This document shows, in pieces, positions 50,358 to 60,107 of a DNA stretch of 64,000 nt. The notes under the pieces were generated by a model. The model saw nothing but the letters and a program-made list of their open reading frames with translations, had not been told where the DNA came from and searched no databases. The position numbers and the translations under genes are program-made. Origin of the DNA: Deltaproteobacteria bacterium. GTDB lineage: Bacteria; Myxococcota; Kuafuiibacteriia; Kuafuiibacteriales; Kuafuiibacteriaceae. Where the stretch lies: contig JADJBV010000001.1 in the NCBI GenBank assembly GCA_016703535.1, positions 6,748,001 through 6,812,000 of the forward strand, read 5' to 3'. Position 1 is the first letter of the stretch; every line of letters starts with the position of its first letter.

Positions 50358-52244
50358 TCAAAAAACAGGGCGGGTGGCCGGGTGATCGGGGGACGTCTCT
50401 CGGGTCAAGCGAACCTCGACGCCCTGGGTGACCTCGCCGCTTTCGACCTGAACCCCAGCGACGCTCCCAAACACCAAGTCGTCGCCGTCGTGGCCAAACA
50501 CTCGAAGGGTGTAGTCGCCGTGGGCCAAGTTGTTGAGGGAGAAGTTCCCGTCCGCATTCACCGCGGCCTCCGCGGCGAGCTCATCGACCCCCAACCAGGC
50601 TTGCACCACCAGGCCGCTGGCGGGCGGCGCGTTCACTCGCCCGACGATCGCGCCCCCCGGGGCCAGGCGAATGGTGGTCTCGGCGCTGTCCCCGAGTTGA
50701 AGCTGGATCTCTGCCGTTGTGGGCTCGTAGCCATCGGCCTCGATGCGGACCTGATAGTGGCCCGGGATCAGCGCCGTCACCTCCAACGAACCCGAGATGC
50801 TGAACGCCTCTCCTCGCCGGCGCATGGGTCCGGCGACCTCGTAGTGGTAGCGGGTGATCGGACCGCCGCGCTTGGCATCCACCAATTTGCCCAGGAGGCG
50901 CACCGAAGACTCGAGGCGATAGATCCGTTCGCCGTCCAGGCTCCGCTCGCTCGCAAAAAAGGGCGGATGCTCCGGGTGCAGGATCCGCAGCTCGTAAGGT
51001 CCGACCGGGCGGGCATCTCGAAGCTCGAAGCGGCCATCGGCGTCGCTTTCGGCGGACGCGAAGGCTCGGTCGCCATCCCCTTCCCGCACCGCCACCACGT
51101 CGATCCGGGCTCGCTCCACGGGTTGGCCGTCGGCCGACAAGATCTGTCCGCGAAAGTTGGCGGCCGGCTCGAGCTCCAGCTCTAGACGGCACTCGCCTTC
51201 GCCCCGGTGAGTGACCACCGCTCGGACGAATCCGGGTGCGGTCACAAAAGCCCCGGAGCCTCGGGGCCCCGAGACCCAACGAAAACGGCCGTCGGGGCCG
51301 GTGGTGATCGCCCGGCGGGCGCGCTCGGGCTGCAGCATCACGAAGGGACCGTCATCGACCGACAACATGTGGGGCACGATCGATGCGCCCGCGATGGGAC
51401 CTTGAGGTCCGCGGACGACGCCTTCGCAGGTGGCACCGCCACTCAGGCGAAGTTCGGCGGTGACCGGTTCGGTGCCGGTCTCCAGGCTTCGAGCGGCCGA
51501 CCCGTGTTCGGGGTGGTGGGCGAAGAGCTCGAAAGCGTCGACCGTGACGGGGTCGATCACGAACCGCCCCTCTGGATCGGTGATCGTCGGTTCGCCCAGG
51601 GCCAACTTGCTGCCCTCATCGTCGAGGAGGAAGACCTCGGCCCCGGGGACCGGAGCGCCCGCCGCCGACAGGACCCGGCCCTCGACCGCCCGTCCCGGAA
51701 TGAGACCGACGTCGAAGCCGTCATCGTCCTCGACCGCGCTGTACTTCTCGATCCCGGTGTCGACCGGGACATAGCCGGCCGCCGAGACATGCAGGGTGAA
51801 GATGCCTGGAGGCAGGCCTTTGAGGGCAAAACTGCCATCGGTCCGAGTGCGAACCACCACCTCCCCGCTGGGCGCGGTGCCCAACTTGGGCTTGCCGAAC
51901 CGCGCCTTCACCCGGACTTCGGCGTCGGCGACCCCTTCCTGGGTCCGCATATCGTAAACCCTTCCGGTGACGCTGGTCTTCGCGAAGGGGTGCTCGGGCG
52001 GGACCAGCGGGGCCTCTTCCAGGTCGGTTCTGGGCTCCAACTTCGCGAGGAGGCGCCGGTCCGAGCTGGGAACAAAACGCTGGAGGCCGGGCGATCCGCG
52101 CAAGGCTTCCGGCGGAAGTTCGAGGGGCGGTGGCTCCAGCCAGGAGGTCAAACGCCACAGGCCCCAACCCGCGAGCACCAACAAGAGGGCGGTCGCGGCG
52201 AGGGCCAAAAAGATTGGGCCGCGGCTGGGGCGGGGCTCGCTCAT
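50358..52244 (-). CDS. Membrane-anchored multidomain carboxypeptidase-regulatory-like protein
   Basis: About 628 residues from the ATG at 52244. An N-terminal anchor (IFLALAATALLLVLAGWGLW) is followed by at least five tandem immunoglobulin-like, carboxypeptidase-regulatory/MG-type domains. They are recognised by recurring VTGRVYD, VEGRVLSAAGAPVPGAEV and IVGRVNAP starts and by DGSFALKGLPPGIFTLHVSA and DGRFELRDARPVGPYELRI ends. It is presumably an extracytoplasmic adhesion or scaffold protein. No enzyme motif is seen. Confidence 0.8.
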   Translation of the reverse strand: MSEPRPSRGPIFLALAATALLLVLAGWGLWRLTSWLEPPPLELPPEALRGSPGLQRFVPSSDRRLLAKLEPRTDLEEAPLVPPEHPFAKTSVTGRVYDMRTQEGVADAEVRVKARFGKPKLGTAPSGEVVVRTRTDGSFALKGLPPGIFTLHVSAAGYVPVDTGIEKYSAVEDDDGFDVGLIPGRAVEGRVLSAAGAPVPGAEVFLLDDEGSKLALGEPTITDPEGRFVIDPVTVDAFELFAHHPEHGSAARSLETGTEPVTAELRLSGGATCEGVVRGPQGPIAGASIVPHMLSVDDGPFVMLQPERARRAITTGPDGRFRWVSGPRGSGAFVTAPGFVRAVVTHRGEGECRLELELEPAANFRGQILSADGQPVERARIDVVAVREGDGDRAFASAESDADGRFELRDARPVGPYELRILHPEHPPFFASERSLDGERIYRLESSVRLLGKLVDAKRGGPITRYHYEVAGPMRRRGEAFSISGSLEVTALIPGHYQVRIEADGYEPTTAEIQLQLGDSAETTIRLAPGGAIVGRVNAPPASGLVVQAWLGVDELAAEAAVNADGNFSLNNLAHGDYTLRVFGHDGDDLVFGSVAGVQVESGEVTQGVEVRLTRETSPDHPATRPVF

Positions 52245-52331
52245 CGGCTCCACGGGGGTCTCAACGCTTGAAGATAACTCCGGACCTCCCGAGGTTCCAG
52301 GGAAGCGCCCGGCCACCCGGTCTCCGACGCC

Positions 52332-53696
52332 TCAGAGCTGAGCGGCGGCCCGGATCCAGGACAGGATGTCGGCGGGGCCCGCTTCACCGACGGTCGCAAT
52401 TCGCTCCAGAACCACCTCGATCTTGGCCCGGGGATTCCGCCACCAATCATCGTCGAAGTGATCTCTCAAGGAAGCGGCGGCGCTGAGCCCACGCAGCCAG
52501 GCCTCGTGCATCGCCGGGCCGCCTTTGGGATAGAGGGCCCGACCTTCTCCCGGGAGCCGATGCAACCGGGACTCGGCGACCGCGAACTCTGCCCACACCC
52601 ACGGTTGCTCCACGCCGACCGCCAGGGACCACATCTTCCGAAGCGCGGCCGGCGTCGGTTGCGCGGCCCCGAGGGCTCGCTCGAAGCCGATCTGAGCCAG
52701 CCCCAGGGCCAAGGTGCGCAAGGCCTTGAGCCGGTCCGAGGCCTCGGCCGCCAAACCCAACTTCACGAAGCTCGCCGAGGCGAAGGAGAAGGCGAGGGCG
52801 CCGCCCAAGGCCCAGCCGCCGCGGAGTGCGCCGACGCCAAAGCCATGGGCGAGGAGCCGATCCGCTTCGGTGTTCGGGTGAATCGCGGCGCGGCCCCGAG
52901 CCCAAGGCACGCCGGGGGCCCCGAAGGGGAGGGCGGGGACCTGACCGAGATCGGCAAAGAGCGACAGGGGGCGCGGCGTGAAGTCGGCGACACCACTCCC
53001 CGCGGCGGCGCAGGCGAGGTCGGTTCGATCGGCGGGGGCGCGGCCCAGGATCGCTTCGGCCAAGGCTCGGACCCAGGGGCCAAGGCTCAGGTCGGCCTCG
53101 GTCGGCGCCGCCTCGGGCTCCCCCGCCGCGGGTCGCGGCTGAAGCACCGCGGGATCAAAAACGCCAAGGGCGATCTGCTCGACCATCAAGGCGCTCGGCA
53201 CCAAAAACCCGGTGGAGGTGGTGGTGGCTTCGGGGCTTGGAGGAGGTGGGGGCGTCGACGCCGGTTTGAGGCCTTCGGTGAGGGTCCCGTAGCCGGTCGC
53301 CACCGGATCGAGGGCCAACTCGAGTTGACGTTGGGCTTCGGTGCGGGCCTGGGGATCAACGCTGTGCCAACGCTTGAGTAGCTCGGCCAAGTTCAAGTGT
53401 CGATCGCCGAAGGGCGCAGTGAGGGCCGCGACCTGGGCACGAAGTTGGGCTTCGTGGGCGGGCCTCCAGTCGAAAAACACGCGCAGGCGATCGCTCAGCT
53501 CGGGGGCCTGGGCGCTCAACTCGGCTCGGGCCGAAGGGTCCCGAAGCGCGCGGGCCTGAGGCACCCGGGAGTAGGCGTCATCGATGGCCGAAGGGACGGC
53601 ACTCGCGGGGCCGCCAGCGTCGACCCGGTTGCGGGCGGAGACCAGCAAGTCCTCGGCTGCCTCCAGCCAGGCGCGGGTGGTCCCAGGCGTGATCAT
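52332..53696 (-). CDS. Hypothetical protein
   Basis: 454 residues, Ala/Leu/Pro-rich, no signal peptide. A Pro-rich hinge (TPPPPPSPEA, about 148-157) separates two helical parts. An Ala/Gly/Phe-rich segment (GGWALGGALAFSFASASF, about 284-301) is hydrophobic but may not span the membrane. Conserved-looking aromatic ends (WVWAEFAVAESRLHRLPGEG, HFDDDWWRNPRAK) suggest a folded domain. It starts within the previous gene's stop (TGATG). Function unknown. Confidence 0.6.
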   Translation of the reverse strand: MITPGTTRAWLEAAEDLLVSARNRVDAGGPASAVPSAIDDAYSRVPQARALRDPSARAELSAQAPELSDRLRVFFDWRPAHEAQLRAQVAALTAPFGDRHLNLAELLKRWHSVDPQARTEAQRQLELALDPVATGYGTLTEGLKPASTPPPPPSPEATTTSTGFLVPSALMVEQIALGVFDPAVLQPRPAAGEPEAAPTEADLSLGPWVRALAEAILGRAPADRTDLACAAAGSGVADFTPRPLSLFADLGQVPALPFGAPGVPWARGRAAIHPNTEADRLLAHGFGVGALRGGWALGGALAFSFASASFVKLGLAAEASDRLKALRTLALGLAQIGFERALGAAQPTPAALRKMWSLAVGVEQPWVWAEFAVAESRLHRLPGEGRALYPKGGPAMHEAWLRGLSAAASLRDHFDDDWWRNPRAKIEVVLERIATVGEAGPADILSWIRAAAQL

Positions 53697-54145
53697 CAGG
53701 TGCGCTTGATGTTCATGAAGTCGAGGTAGAGCTCAACATCGACGGGATCGTGTTTGCGCTTGAGCAGCTCCTCGAGGCGTTGAGCCTTGTCGACGGCGAG
53801 ATCGGCCATGAAGTCGAGATCGTCGTTGGTGAGGCCGTGGTCGTGGGGCACTTGAAAGTAGTCGAGGGCTTCGGCCAACAGATCGCGGCGAGTGTAGAGG
53901 TAGTTGCGGATCAACTCGGCGGCGATCTCCGGCGTGACCTCGGTCTCCTCTTGCAGGGCGGCGTAGAGGCGTTGGCTGCGCACCTCGGTCTTGGCGTTGG
54001 AGGTCAGGCTGAAGGCGCCACCCCCTTTGTTCTTGATCCCGGCGCGCCGGAACACTTCCTCCCGGAATTTTTTGGGCGAGGACAAGACGATCTGATGGAA
54101 GCGGTCCTCGGGTACGCGTCGCAGGAGCTCAATCGAGGTGGGCAT
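53696..54145 (-). CDS. Hypothetical helical protein
   Basis: About 149 residues from the ATG at 54145. Charged helices and small repeated Asp/Lys segments (LLRRVPEDRFHQIVLSSPKK, AALQEETEVTPEIAAELIRN, VDKAQRLEELLKRKHDPVDV). No signal or membrane segment. Coupled to the next gene. Family not recognised. Confidence 0.62.
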   Translation of the reverse strand: MPTSIELLRRVPEDRFHQIVLSSPKKFREEVFRRAGIKNKGGGAFSLTSNAKTEVRSQRLYAALQEETEVTPEIAAELIRNYLYTRRDLLAEALDYFQVPHDHGLTNDDLDFMADLAVDKAQRLEELLKRKHDPVDVELYLDFMNIKRT

Positions 54146-54202
54146 CGGACGATCCCGTAGCAAAGTGCAGGGCTCCTTGAAAACAGGGATCGCACGGCCC
54201 GG

Positions 54203-55684
54203 TCAGGGGGCCTTGAACTTCAACCGAACCACCTTGTTTTCACCGGGGCCCACGTCGACCTCGACCATCCGTCGCGTGTTTTGGACGGTCCCGACGATCC
54301 GGTGGCGCCCGGGGATCACCGCGATGTGGTCGACGGGTGCGGTGCCCAGGGCGGTGTTCCCGACCATGATCGCGACCTCTTCGGTGTCGGCGAGGACGTG
54401 CAGGTAGCCATAACTCGGGTCGAGTCGGGACTGGGAGGCCCCGATGTAGACCCCCGCCCCGACGCTGAAGCAGACCAGGCCCACCATCACCATGACGAAC
54501 CAGCGCCAGGTCCCCAAAATGGATATGGCAAAACCCACCAGGCCGGGTTGGGCCAAAGGACGGCTTTTGCTGCTGCCGCTGGAAGACGCGGGTGAGGGTG
54601 CGGTCGGCTTGAGGCGCAGGTCCGGATCGGTCGTCTCCTCGAGGAGCTCGAAGCCGGCGTCCAGGATCTGCCGGTGCCGCACCGGATCTTGCCGGGCGCG
54701 GTTCAGGGCCAGGTCTCGGGCCGCCAGCTGCTTTTCGAAGAGCCGAGACAACCACTCGCCCAGCTCGTCTCGGGCGGTGGCCCGATCCCTCGGGTCATAA
54801 CTCAGCAGCGCCTCCCGCATCTTGAGGGCGGTGGAGTAGCGGAGGCTCTGGGAACGGCGCAGCGATCGGTAGGCCACCCACGAAAGTCCCCACGGGAGTC
54901 CGGGGCGGACGGTCCGCGGGAACGGCACCTGGCAGGCGACCACCGCCTTGACGGTTTCGTAGTCGCTGGCCCGATAGAAGAGGCGCCGTTGGGTCAACAT
55001 CTCCCAGAGCAGAACGCCGGCGCTGAAGAGATCCGAACGTTGGTCGACGCCCTTGAAGTTCACCTGCTCGGGCGACATGTAGGCGTATTTGCCTTTGAGC
55101 ACGCCCGCCCGGGTGCGGGAGATCTGGGCGGCGGCCTTGGCCAGGCCGAAGTCGAGCAACTTCACGCTGCCGTCGAAGCCCACGATCAAGTTTTGCGGCG
55201 AGACGTCCCGGTGGATCACCGAGAGTTTTTTGCCCTGGAAGGTGGCCTCGTGGTGGGCGTGGTGCAGCGCCGCCAACATGTCGGCCAAGAGTGTGATCAC
55301 GTGCTCGGGCGGGATCCGCACGCCCAGCTCCTGGCAGCGATCCCGGATCTGACCCAGGTCGCGGCCGAAGAGGAACTCCATGACCAGGTAGTGGGTGCCG
55401 TTTTCTTCGCCGACCTCGATCAGCTCGACGATGTTGTCGTGGCGGAGGCAGGAGGCGATCCGGGCCTCCTCCATCAGCATGGTGACCAGGTCCTCTTCAT
55501 CGACCAGGTCGGCCCGGATGGTCTTGACGACGACCGTCCGTTCGTAGCCCCGAGGGCCGTGAAGTTGGGCCAAAAAGATGTCGGCCATGCCGCCGACGGC
55601 GAGGCGCTTGATCAGCCGATAACGGCCGATTCGCCCTTCGCTTCCCGCGACTGGGACGACCACTGGACGCGCATCGTAGAGCAC
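54203..55684 (-). CDS. Ser/Thr protein kinase with membrane anchor and PEGA-like C-terminus
   Basis: 493 residues. The kinase domain is about 20-285: GGMADIFLAQ glycine loop, VVVKTIR lysine, catalytic HRDVSPQNLIV, DFGLAKAA and KYAYMSPEQV, the myxobacterial HRDVSPxN pattern. A linker is followed by a membrane segment (about 390-420: WFVMVMVGLVCFSVGAGVYI) and a C-terminal PEGA-like beta domain (about 430-493). Probably an inner-membrane sensor kinase. The GTG start directly follows the stop of the next upstream gene, forming an envelope operon. Confidence 0.88.
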   Translation of the reverse strand: MLYDARPVVVPVAGSEGRIGRYRLIKRLAVGGMADIFLAQLHGPRGYERTVVVKTIRADLVDEEDLVTMLMEEARIASCLRHDNIVELIEVGEENGTHYLVMEFLFGRDLGQIRDRCQELGVRIPPEHVITLLADMLAALHHAHHEATFQGKKLSVIHRDVSPQNLIVGFDGSVKLLDFGLAKAAAQISRTRAGVLKGKYAYMSPEQVNFKGVDQRSDLFSAGVLLWEMLTQRRLFYRASDYETVKAVVACQVPFPRTVRPGLPWGLSWVAYRSLRRSQSLRYSTALKMREALLSYDPRDRATARDELGEWLSRLFEKQLAARDLALNRARQDPVRHRQILDAGFELLEETTDPDLRLKPTAPSPASSSGSSKSRPLAQPGLVGFAISILGTWRWFVMVMVGLVCFSVGAGVYIGASQSRLDPSYGYLHVLADTEEVAIMVGNTALGTAPVDHIAVIPGRHRIVGTVQNTRRMVEVDVGPGENKVVRLKFKAP

Positions 55685-56221
55685 TCAAAAGGCCTGGCCA
55701 AGGATGATGGCCAGGAGGGGGCGGTGGGCATGGGGGTTGGCCAGCCAGCCGAGCTCAAAGCCGAGGGTCAGTCCGCTGCCCAGGTCCCGGGAGACCCGAA
55801 GGGCCCCGTAGCCGACCAGCCCGGTCTGAGGTCGCGTTGGTCCGAAATACCCGATGAGCCCCAGCCGGAGCGTCGCCCAAGACGCCACGTCCAAGGGGAG
55901 AAGGAGCTCCTGCACCACCTCGGCATCAAAGGTGGAGGCGGTGGAAATGCCGAAGGAACGCGCCAACAGGACCTCACCCCGAAGACGGGCCGGGCCGAGA
56001 GACCCCCATTCCTTCCGAATGGTCGGGCCCAGCCGCAGGGCCCGGCCGTCCACCAGCTGGAACCGGCCGCCCAGGGCCAGGTCCGCGTTCAAGGGGAACC
56101 GGGCGGCGACTTCAGCAAAGGGCGTCGCCAACGCCACTTCGGCGGAAGGGGATCCGATGGCCGTCCCGGAGCTTAGGGTGACCAGGGCGATCAGCGGAGG
56201 CCAGAGCTTTCGCCCCACCAC
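55685..56221 (-). CDS. Secreted, outer-membrane-like beta protein
   Basis: About 178 residues. The GTG at 56221 has a GGAGGGG Shine-Dalgarno sequence and gives a signal peptide (KLWPPLIALVTLSSGTAIG). The mature part is alternating beta strands with aromatic/Gly ends (LRLGLIGYFGPTRPQTGLVG, GLTLGFELGWLANPHAH), as in small outer-membrane beta-barrels. It lies between the kinase and the deacetylase genes. Function unknown. Confidence 0.62.
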   Translation of the reverse strand: MVGRKLWPPLIALVTLSSGTAIGSPSAEVALATPFAEVAARFPLNADLALGGRFQLVDGRALRLGPTIRKEWGSLGPARLRGEVLLARSFGISTASTFDAEVVQELLLPLDVASWATLRLGLIGYFGPTRPQTGLVGYGALRVSRDLGSGLTLGFELGWLANPHAHRPLLAIILGQAF

Positions 56222-56937
56222 GTCCCCTCCAATACTTCGACGAAGGCCGAAAGTTGGTGATCGCTGCCGATGGTGATCCGAATCCGCTCGGCGTCCCGGT
56301 TGACGCCCCCACCGACCGAATAGCCGCTCCGGTAGCCGACCTCGCGGGTCAGGCGCCGCACCTCTTCCGAATGGACGCCGAAGGGGTAGGCGATGGCGAC
56401 CACCGGCTGGCCCAGCTTGGCCTCCAGCGCCAACTTTGATCCTTCGAGCTCGAAGCGGATCTGCTCGGTTGAGAGGTCGGTGAGGCGCGGGTGATGGACC
56501 GTGTGAGACTGAAACTCGATGCCGTAGGCCTGCATCTCTCGGATCTCGGGCCACACCAGGTAGGGCCACGGCTTCACGACCCGTTCAGCGTCACTCTCGC
56601 GCAGCACGTCGGAGATCAGGAAGTTGGTGGCCACAAAGCCGTGGGCGCGCAGCGCGGGGTAGGCGTAGCGGTAGAAGTCGTGGTCGCCGTCGTCGAAGGT
56701 GAGCACGATTGGGCGTCGGGGCGCCGGCGCCTCTCCGGCCAAGATCGCTTCGTAGCGGGAGACGGTGATCGGCGTGTAGCCGGCCTCATCGAGGTGTCGG
56801 AGTTGAGCCTCGAAGTCCTCGACCGTGACGTAACGCGGGCGGTCCAGGGCGACTCCGACGTGGTGGTAGACCAACACCGGGGTGGACTCGCAGGCGGGGG
56901 CGAGCAGCGCGACGATCAGCGGAAGCGCGCGAGCCAA
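56191..56937 (-). CDS. Polysaccharide deacetylase (NodB-like) lipoprotein
   Basis: About 248 residues. NodB motifs: LTFDDGDHDFYRYAYP (metal Asp/catalytic Asp) and QSHTVHHPRL (HxxxH). The TTG at 56937 would give a short signal ending LIVALLAPAC; an ATG at 56985 is the alternative. It removes N-acetyl groups from peptidoglycan or an exopolysaccharide. It overlaps the upstream lipoprotein gene by 22 bases (or 70). Confidence 0.85.
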   Translation of the reverse strand: MARALPLIVALLAPACESTPVLVYHHVGVALDRPRYVTVEDFEAQLRHLDEAGYTPITVSRYEAILAGEAPAPRRPIVLTFDDGDHDFYRYAYPALRAHGFVATNFLISDVLRESDAERVVKPWPYLVWPEIREMQAYGIEFQSHTVHHPRLTDLSTEQIRFELEGSKLALEAKLGQPVVAIAYPFGVHSEEVRRLTREVGYRSGYSVGGGVNRDAERIRITIGSDHQLSAFVEVLEGTWWGESSGLR

Positions 56938-57938
56938 GCCAGAGCGTTGGCCCAAAAGATCGGGACCTCCGGAAGGCTCTGCCATTGGCTATCAAAGGTA
57001 ACCCATTCATCTCCCCATACGTAGACCCGCCCGAGGCCTCGTTCGGCGACGATCGCGGCGGGGCCGTTGGGGAGCAGCGCGATCACCGTGGTGGTGCTGG
57101 TGCGGGCCGCCGCGGTTTCGCCGACGATGTAACCTCCAGAGAAGGTGATCGAGGTCAGGCTGCTGGTGGTCGCGTGCGGCAAAAACTGGGTGACGGGGCC
57201 ACTTCGGAGCCCGGGGAGGTATTCGAGGCCCAGCTCGGCCATCAGGCCGTTGGGGCGCGTGCGATCGGGGCCGCCGCCGGTGTAGCCGGTGAGGGACATC
57301 AAAGCCCCGCCCGCCTCGACCCATTCCCGGAGGGTGGTGGCCTCGGCCGCGTCGTAGTCCCGTACCAGTTGGTCCAAGATCACGACGCTGAAGCCCGCCA
57401 AAAAGGCCGGCGTGATGGTGGCGGTGCCCGCGGTGTGGACCCGCTGGACCGAAACGCCGTTGGAGGCCAACCAAGCCTGGAAGTTGGAGCTGGGCTGAGA
57501 ACCCGCCCCTCCGAACAAGCCGATGCTCAGGCAGTCGTAGATCCCGTCGCCGCCCACGTCGAGATCATCGACCAGGCCGTTGCAGTCGTTGTCGAGCTCA
57601 TCGCAGAGCTCGGGCCCACTGGGCGTGCAGCCGGCGTCGTTCGGGCCGAGATCCGCGGGTTCGGCGTCGGCGGGTTCGGCGTCGGCGGGTTCGGCGTCGA
57701 TGGGTTCGGCGTCGATGGGTTCGCTGTCGGCCGGGCCTACGGCATCAGGGCTGGCGTCGAGTCCCCCGTCGGGCGCGGCGTCGAAGGTCCCGACATCGAG
57801 GTCCGCGTCAGCGGTGCCGAGGTCCCTTGATCCGCTGTCGACGAGGCCGAGGTCGGCGGGGCCTGCGTCCAGCGCCTCGGCCGGGTCGTCGGAGCAAGCC
57901 GTCAAGGTCAGCGCGAGCCACAACCACCACCTTCGCAT
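56916..57938 (-). CDS. Asp/Ala-rich lipoprotein with metal-binding motif and Rossmann-like domain
   Basis: About 340 residues from the ATG at 57938. Lipoprotein signal (RRWWLWLALTLTAC), then an Asp/Ala-rich linker with DAEPA repeats (about 60-100), then CDELDNDCNGLVDDLDVGGD, the putative metal-binding motif also seen in the beta-helix lipoproteins. The C-terminal ~200 residues resemble a class-I glutamine-amidotransferase-like alpha/beta fold (AFLAGFSVVILDQLVRDYDA, REWVEAGGALMSLTGY, GRVYVWGDEWVTF). No catalytic triad can be named. Confidence 0.7.
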   Translation of the reverse strand: MRRWWLWLALTLTACSDDPAEALDAGPADLGLVDSGSRDLGTADADLDVGTFDAAPDGGLDASPDAVGPADSEPIDAEPIDAEPADAEPADAEPADLGPNDAGCTPSGPELCDELDNDCNGLVDDLDVGGDGIYDCLSIGLFGGAGSQPSSNFQAWLASNGVSVQRVHTAGTATITPAFLAGFSVVILDQLVRDYDAAEATTLREWVEAGGALMSLTGYTGGGPDRTRPNGLMAELGLEYLPGLRSGPVTQFLPHATTSSLTSITFSGGYIVGETAAARTSTTTVIALLPNGPAAIVAERGLGRVYVWGDEWVTFDSQWQSLPEVPIFWANALAWLARFR

Positions 57939-57982
57939 TTCCGGCAGAGTCCGGCCTAAACGACCGACGGTCAAGGCGGGGC

Positions 57983-58672
57983 TCAAAACAACGAGGGTTG
58001 GCGCAGGAGGGTGGAGACCGGCTCGAAGGTGCGGCGATGAAGGGGCGTGACGCCGTGGGTTCGAATGGCCTCTAGGTGTTCGGCGGTGCCGTAGCCTTTG
58101 TGGCGCTCGAAGCCGTAGGCCGGCCAATGTCGGGCGGCGGCGGTCATCACCTGGTCCCGCTCCACTTTGGCCAAAATTGAGGCGGCGGCGATGGAGAGCG
58201 AACGGGCGTCGCCCTTGATCAGATCACTTTGGGGGATGGAGGTGCCGGGCACGATCCGGGCGTCGACCAAGAGGTGGTGGAGCTCCGGGACCTGCTCGAG
58301 CACCCGATCGAGGGCCCGTTTCATGGCCAAAAGGCCGGCCTCCCGGATGTTGATCCGATCGATCTCGCCCACCGTCGCCTCGGCCACCGCCCAGGCCCGC
58401 ACGTGGGTCCGGATCCGAGCGGCGTGTTGTTCCCGAGTGGCGGCGTCGAGGGTCTTGCTGTCGTCGACGCCGATCAAGGCGTCGACCTGGGCGGGATCCA
58501 ACACGACGCAGGCGGCGGTCACCGGGCCAGCGAGGGGGCCGGCGCCCGCTTCGTCGAGGCCGGCGACCACCAAACCTTCGGCCCAAAGGGGCAACTCCTC
58601 GAGCAACAACGCCTCGTGACGGGCTTTTTGGCGGGCCAACTTGGCCTCGGCCCGGCCTGGCTTTTTCGGCAC
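57983..58672 (-). CDS. rnhB: Ribonuclease HII
   Basis: 229 residues. It cleaves RNA of RNA-DNA hybrids and single ribonucleotides in DNA. The GLDEAGAGPLAGPV motif (family DEAGRGPLAGPV, here Ala for the usual Arg), DDSKTLDAATRE, LLVDA, and the HKGYGTAEHLEAI end are diagnostic. It runs opposite to the HMG-CoA synthase gene. Confidence 0.94.
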   Translation of the reverse strand: MPKKPGRAEAKLARQKARHEALLLEELPLWAEGLVVAGLDEAGAGPLAGPVTAACVVLDPAQVDALIGVDDSKTLDAATREQHAARIRTHVRAWAVAEATVGEIDRINIREAGLLAMKRALDRVLEQVPELHHLLVDARIVPGTSIPQSDLIKGDARSLSIAAASILAKVERDQVMTAAARHWPAYGFERHKGYGTAEHLEAIRTHGVTPLHRRTFEPVSTLLRQPSLF

Positions 58673-58788
58673 CGGGGGAAGCTAGCAGCTTTGGATCGGG
58701 CCCGCACGGGCGGTTTGGCGCGGCGGATCGAAGGTTGGGGCGGATTTTCTCCTTCCTCCGTGTTCTCCAGCCTGGGAAGGAGCGGAGC

Positions 58789-59985
58789 ATGGAAGTTGGG
58801 ATCGAGGGCCTGAGCATCGCGTTTCCGGAGGTCTACCTGGACCTGGCCGAGCTGGCGGTGGCTCGGGGGGTCGCGCCCGGGAAGTACCTGGACGGGATCG
58901 GGACCCGGCGGATGGCGGTGGCCCTGCCCGAAGAAGACACCGTGACCTTCGCGGCCCGAGCGGCTCGAGAGGTGCTGGAGCGCACGGGCACCGCGCCCGA
59001 TCAGATCGGACTTTTGGCGGTCGGCACCGAAACCGCGGTCGATCACAGCAAGCCCGTCGCCTCCTTCGTGCAAGGGTTGGTCGGGATCGGGCCTCGTTGT
59101 CGGGTCTTTGAGACCAAACACGCCTGTTATGGTGGAACAGCGGCGCTGCAGCTTTCTCTCGATTGGATCCGGAGCGGGAACGCTCGAGGCAAGAAGGCCT
59201 TGGTGGTGTGTGCGGACATCGCGCGCTACGGCATCGGGACGCCGGGTGAACCCACTCAAGGGGCGGGGGCGGTGGCCCTGTTGTTGTCGGATCGCCCCGA
59301 ACTTTTGGCGATCGAGGCTGGGACCGCGGGCATCGCGGCGGTCGACGTCCACGACTTTTGGCGACCGTTATACTCAAAAGACGCGATGGTCGACGGGCAC
59401 TATTCGGTCCAGTGTTACCTGGACGCGGTGAGCGGCGCCTACCAACACCACAAGGAGTTGGTGAACGCGCCTCCTGGGCTCTACAGCGATCACTTCGCGG
59501 CGCTCGCCTATCACGTGCCCTACGGAAAGATGGCCAAAAAGGCCCATCGTCAGCTGCGGAGTTTGGATGGGGACGTCGATCCCGACGCCAGCTTTGAGCG
59601 CCTGGTCGCCGCCGGGCTGATGATGCCCGCCGAGATCGGGAACATCTACACCGGCTCTTTGTACCTGGCGTTGGCGAGCTTGTTGGAGAACACCAAGGCG
59701 CCGTTGGCGGGCCGACCGATCGGCCTCTTCAGTTATGGCAGTGGCTCCTGCGCCGAGTTCTACACCGGCGTTGTGGGTCCGAAGGCCCAGCAGTGGGTCC
59801 GGGACCTGGGCCTGCCGGCGCGGCTCGCGGCGCGTCGATCCCTCAGCATCGCTGAATACGAGGAGATCATGCGGGCCCGAGAGGACTTGGATCGCCGCCC
59901 GGTCGGTGGGGCGCCGGGCCGAGACTTCTCGTTCCTCGGCGTCGATGGGCACCGGCGCACCTACCGGGGCCCGGCCCAGGCCTAG
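58789..59985 (+). CDS. mvaS: Hydroxymethylglutaryl-CoA synthase
   Basis: 398 residues; condenses acetyl-CoA with acetoacetyl-CoA, the first committed mevalonate step. The ATG at 58789 is preceded by AAGGAG. Catalytic Glu in VGTETAVDHSKP, nucleophilic Cys in ETKHACYGGTAAL, and His in YHVPYGKMAKKAH, followed by YTGSLYLALASLLE and SYGSGSCAEF, are all present. A 3-hydroxy-3-methylglutaryl transferase variant is less likely. Confidence 0.93.
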   Translation: MEVGIEGLSIAFPEVYLDLAELAVARGVAPGKYLDGIGTRRMAVALPEEDTVTFAARAAREVLERTGTAPDQIGLLAVGTETAVDHSKPVASFVQGLVGIGPRCRVFETKHACYGGTAALQLSLDWIRSGNARGKKALVVCADIARYGIGTPGEPTQGAGAVALLLSDRPELLAIEAGTAGIAAVDVHDFWRPLYSKDAMVDGHYSVQCYLDAVSGAYQHHKELVNAPPGLYSDHFAALAYHVPYGKMAKKAHRQLRSLDGDVDPDASFERLVAAGLMMPAEIGNIYTGSLYLALASLLENTKAPLAGRPIGLFSYGSGSCAEFYTGVVGPKAQQWVRDLGLPARLAARRSLSIAEYEEIMRAREDLDRRPVGGAPGRDFSFLGVDGHRRTYRGPAQA

Positions 59986-60107
59986 TCCCGGGCCGCGTAC
60001 GGCCAGGTCCTCCGCGCAACAGACCTCGCGGCGGCAGGACTCGTCGAGGCGCTGCGGACGGGTTCGGATGGCTGGTCGACCCACGGCCGACGGTGTATGG
60101 CCAGGAG

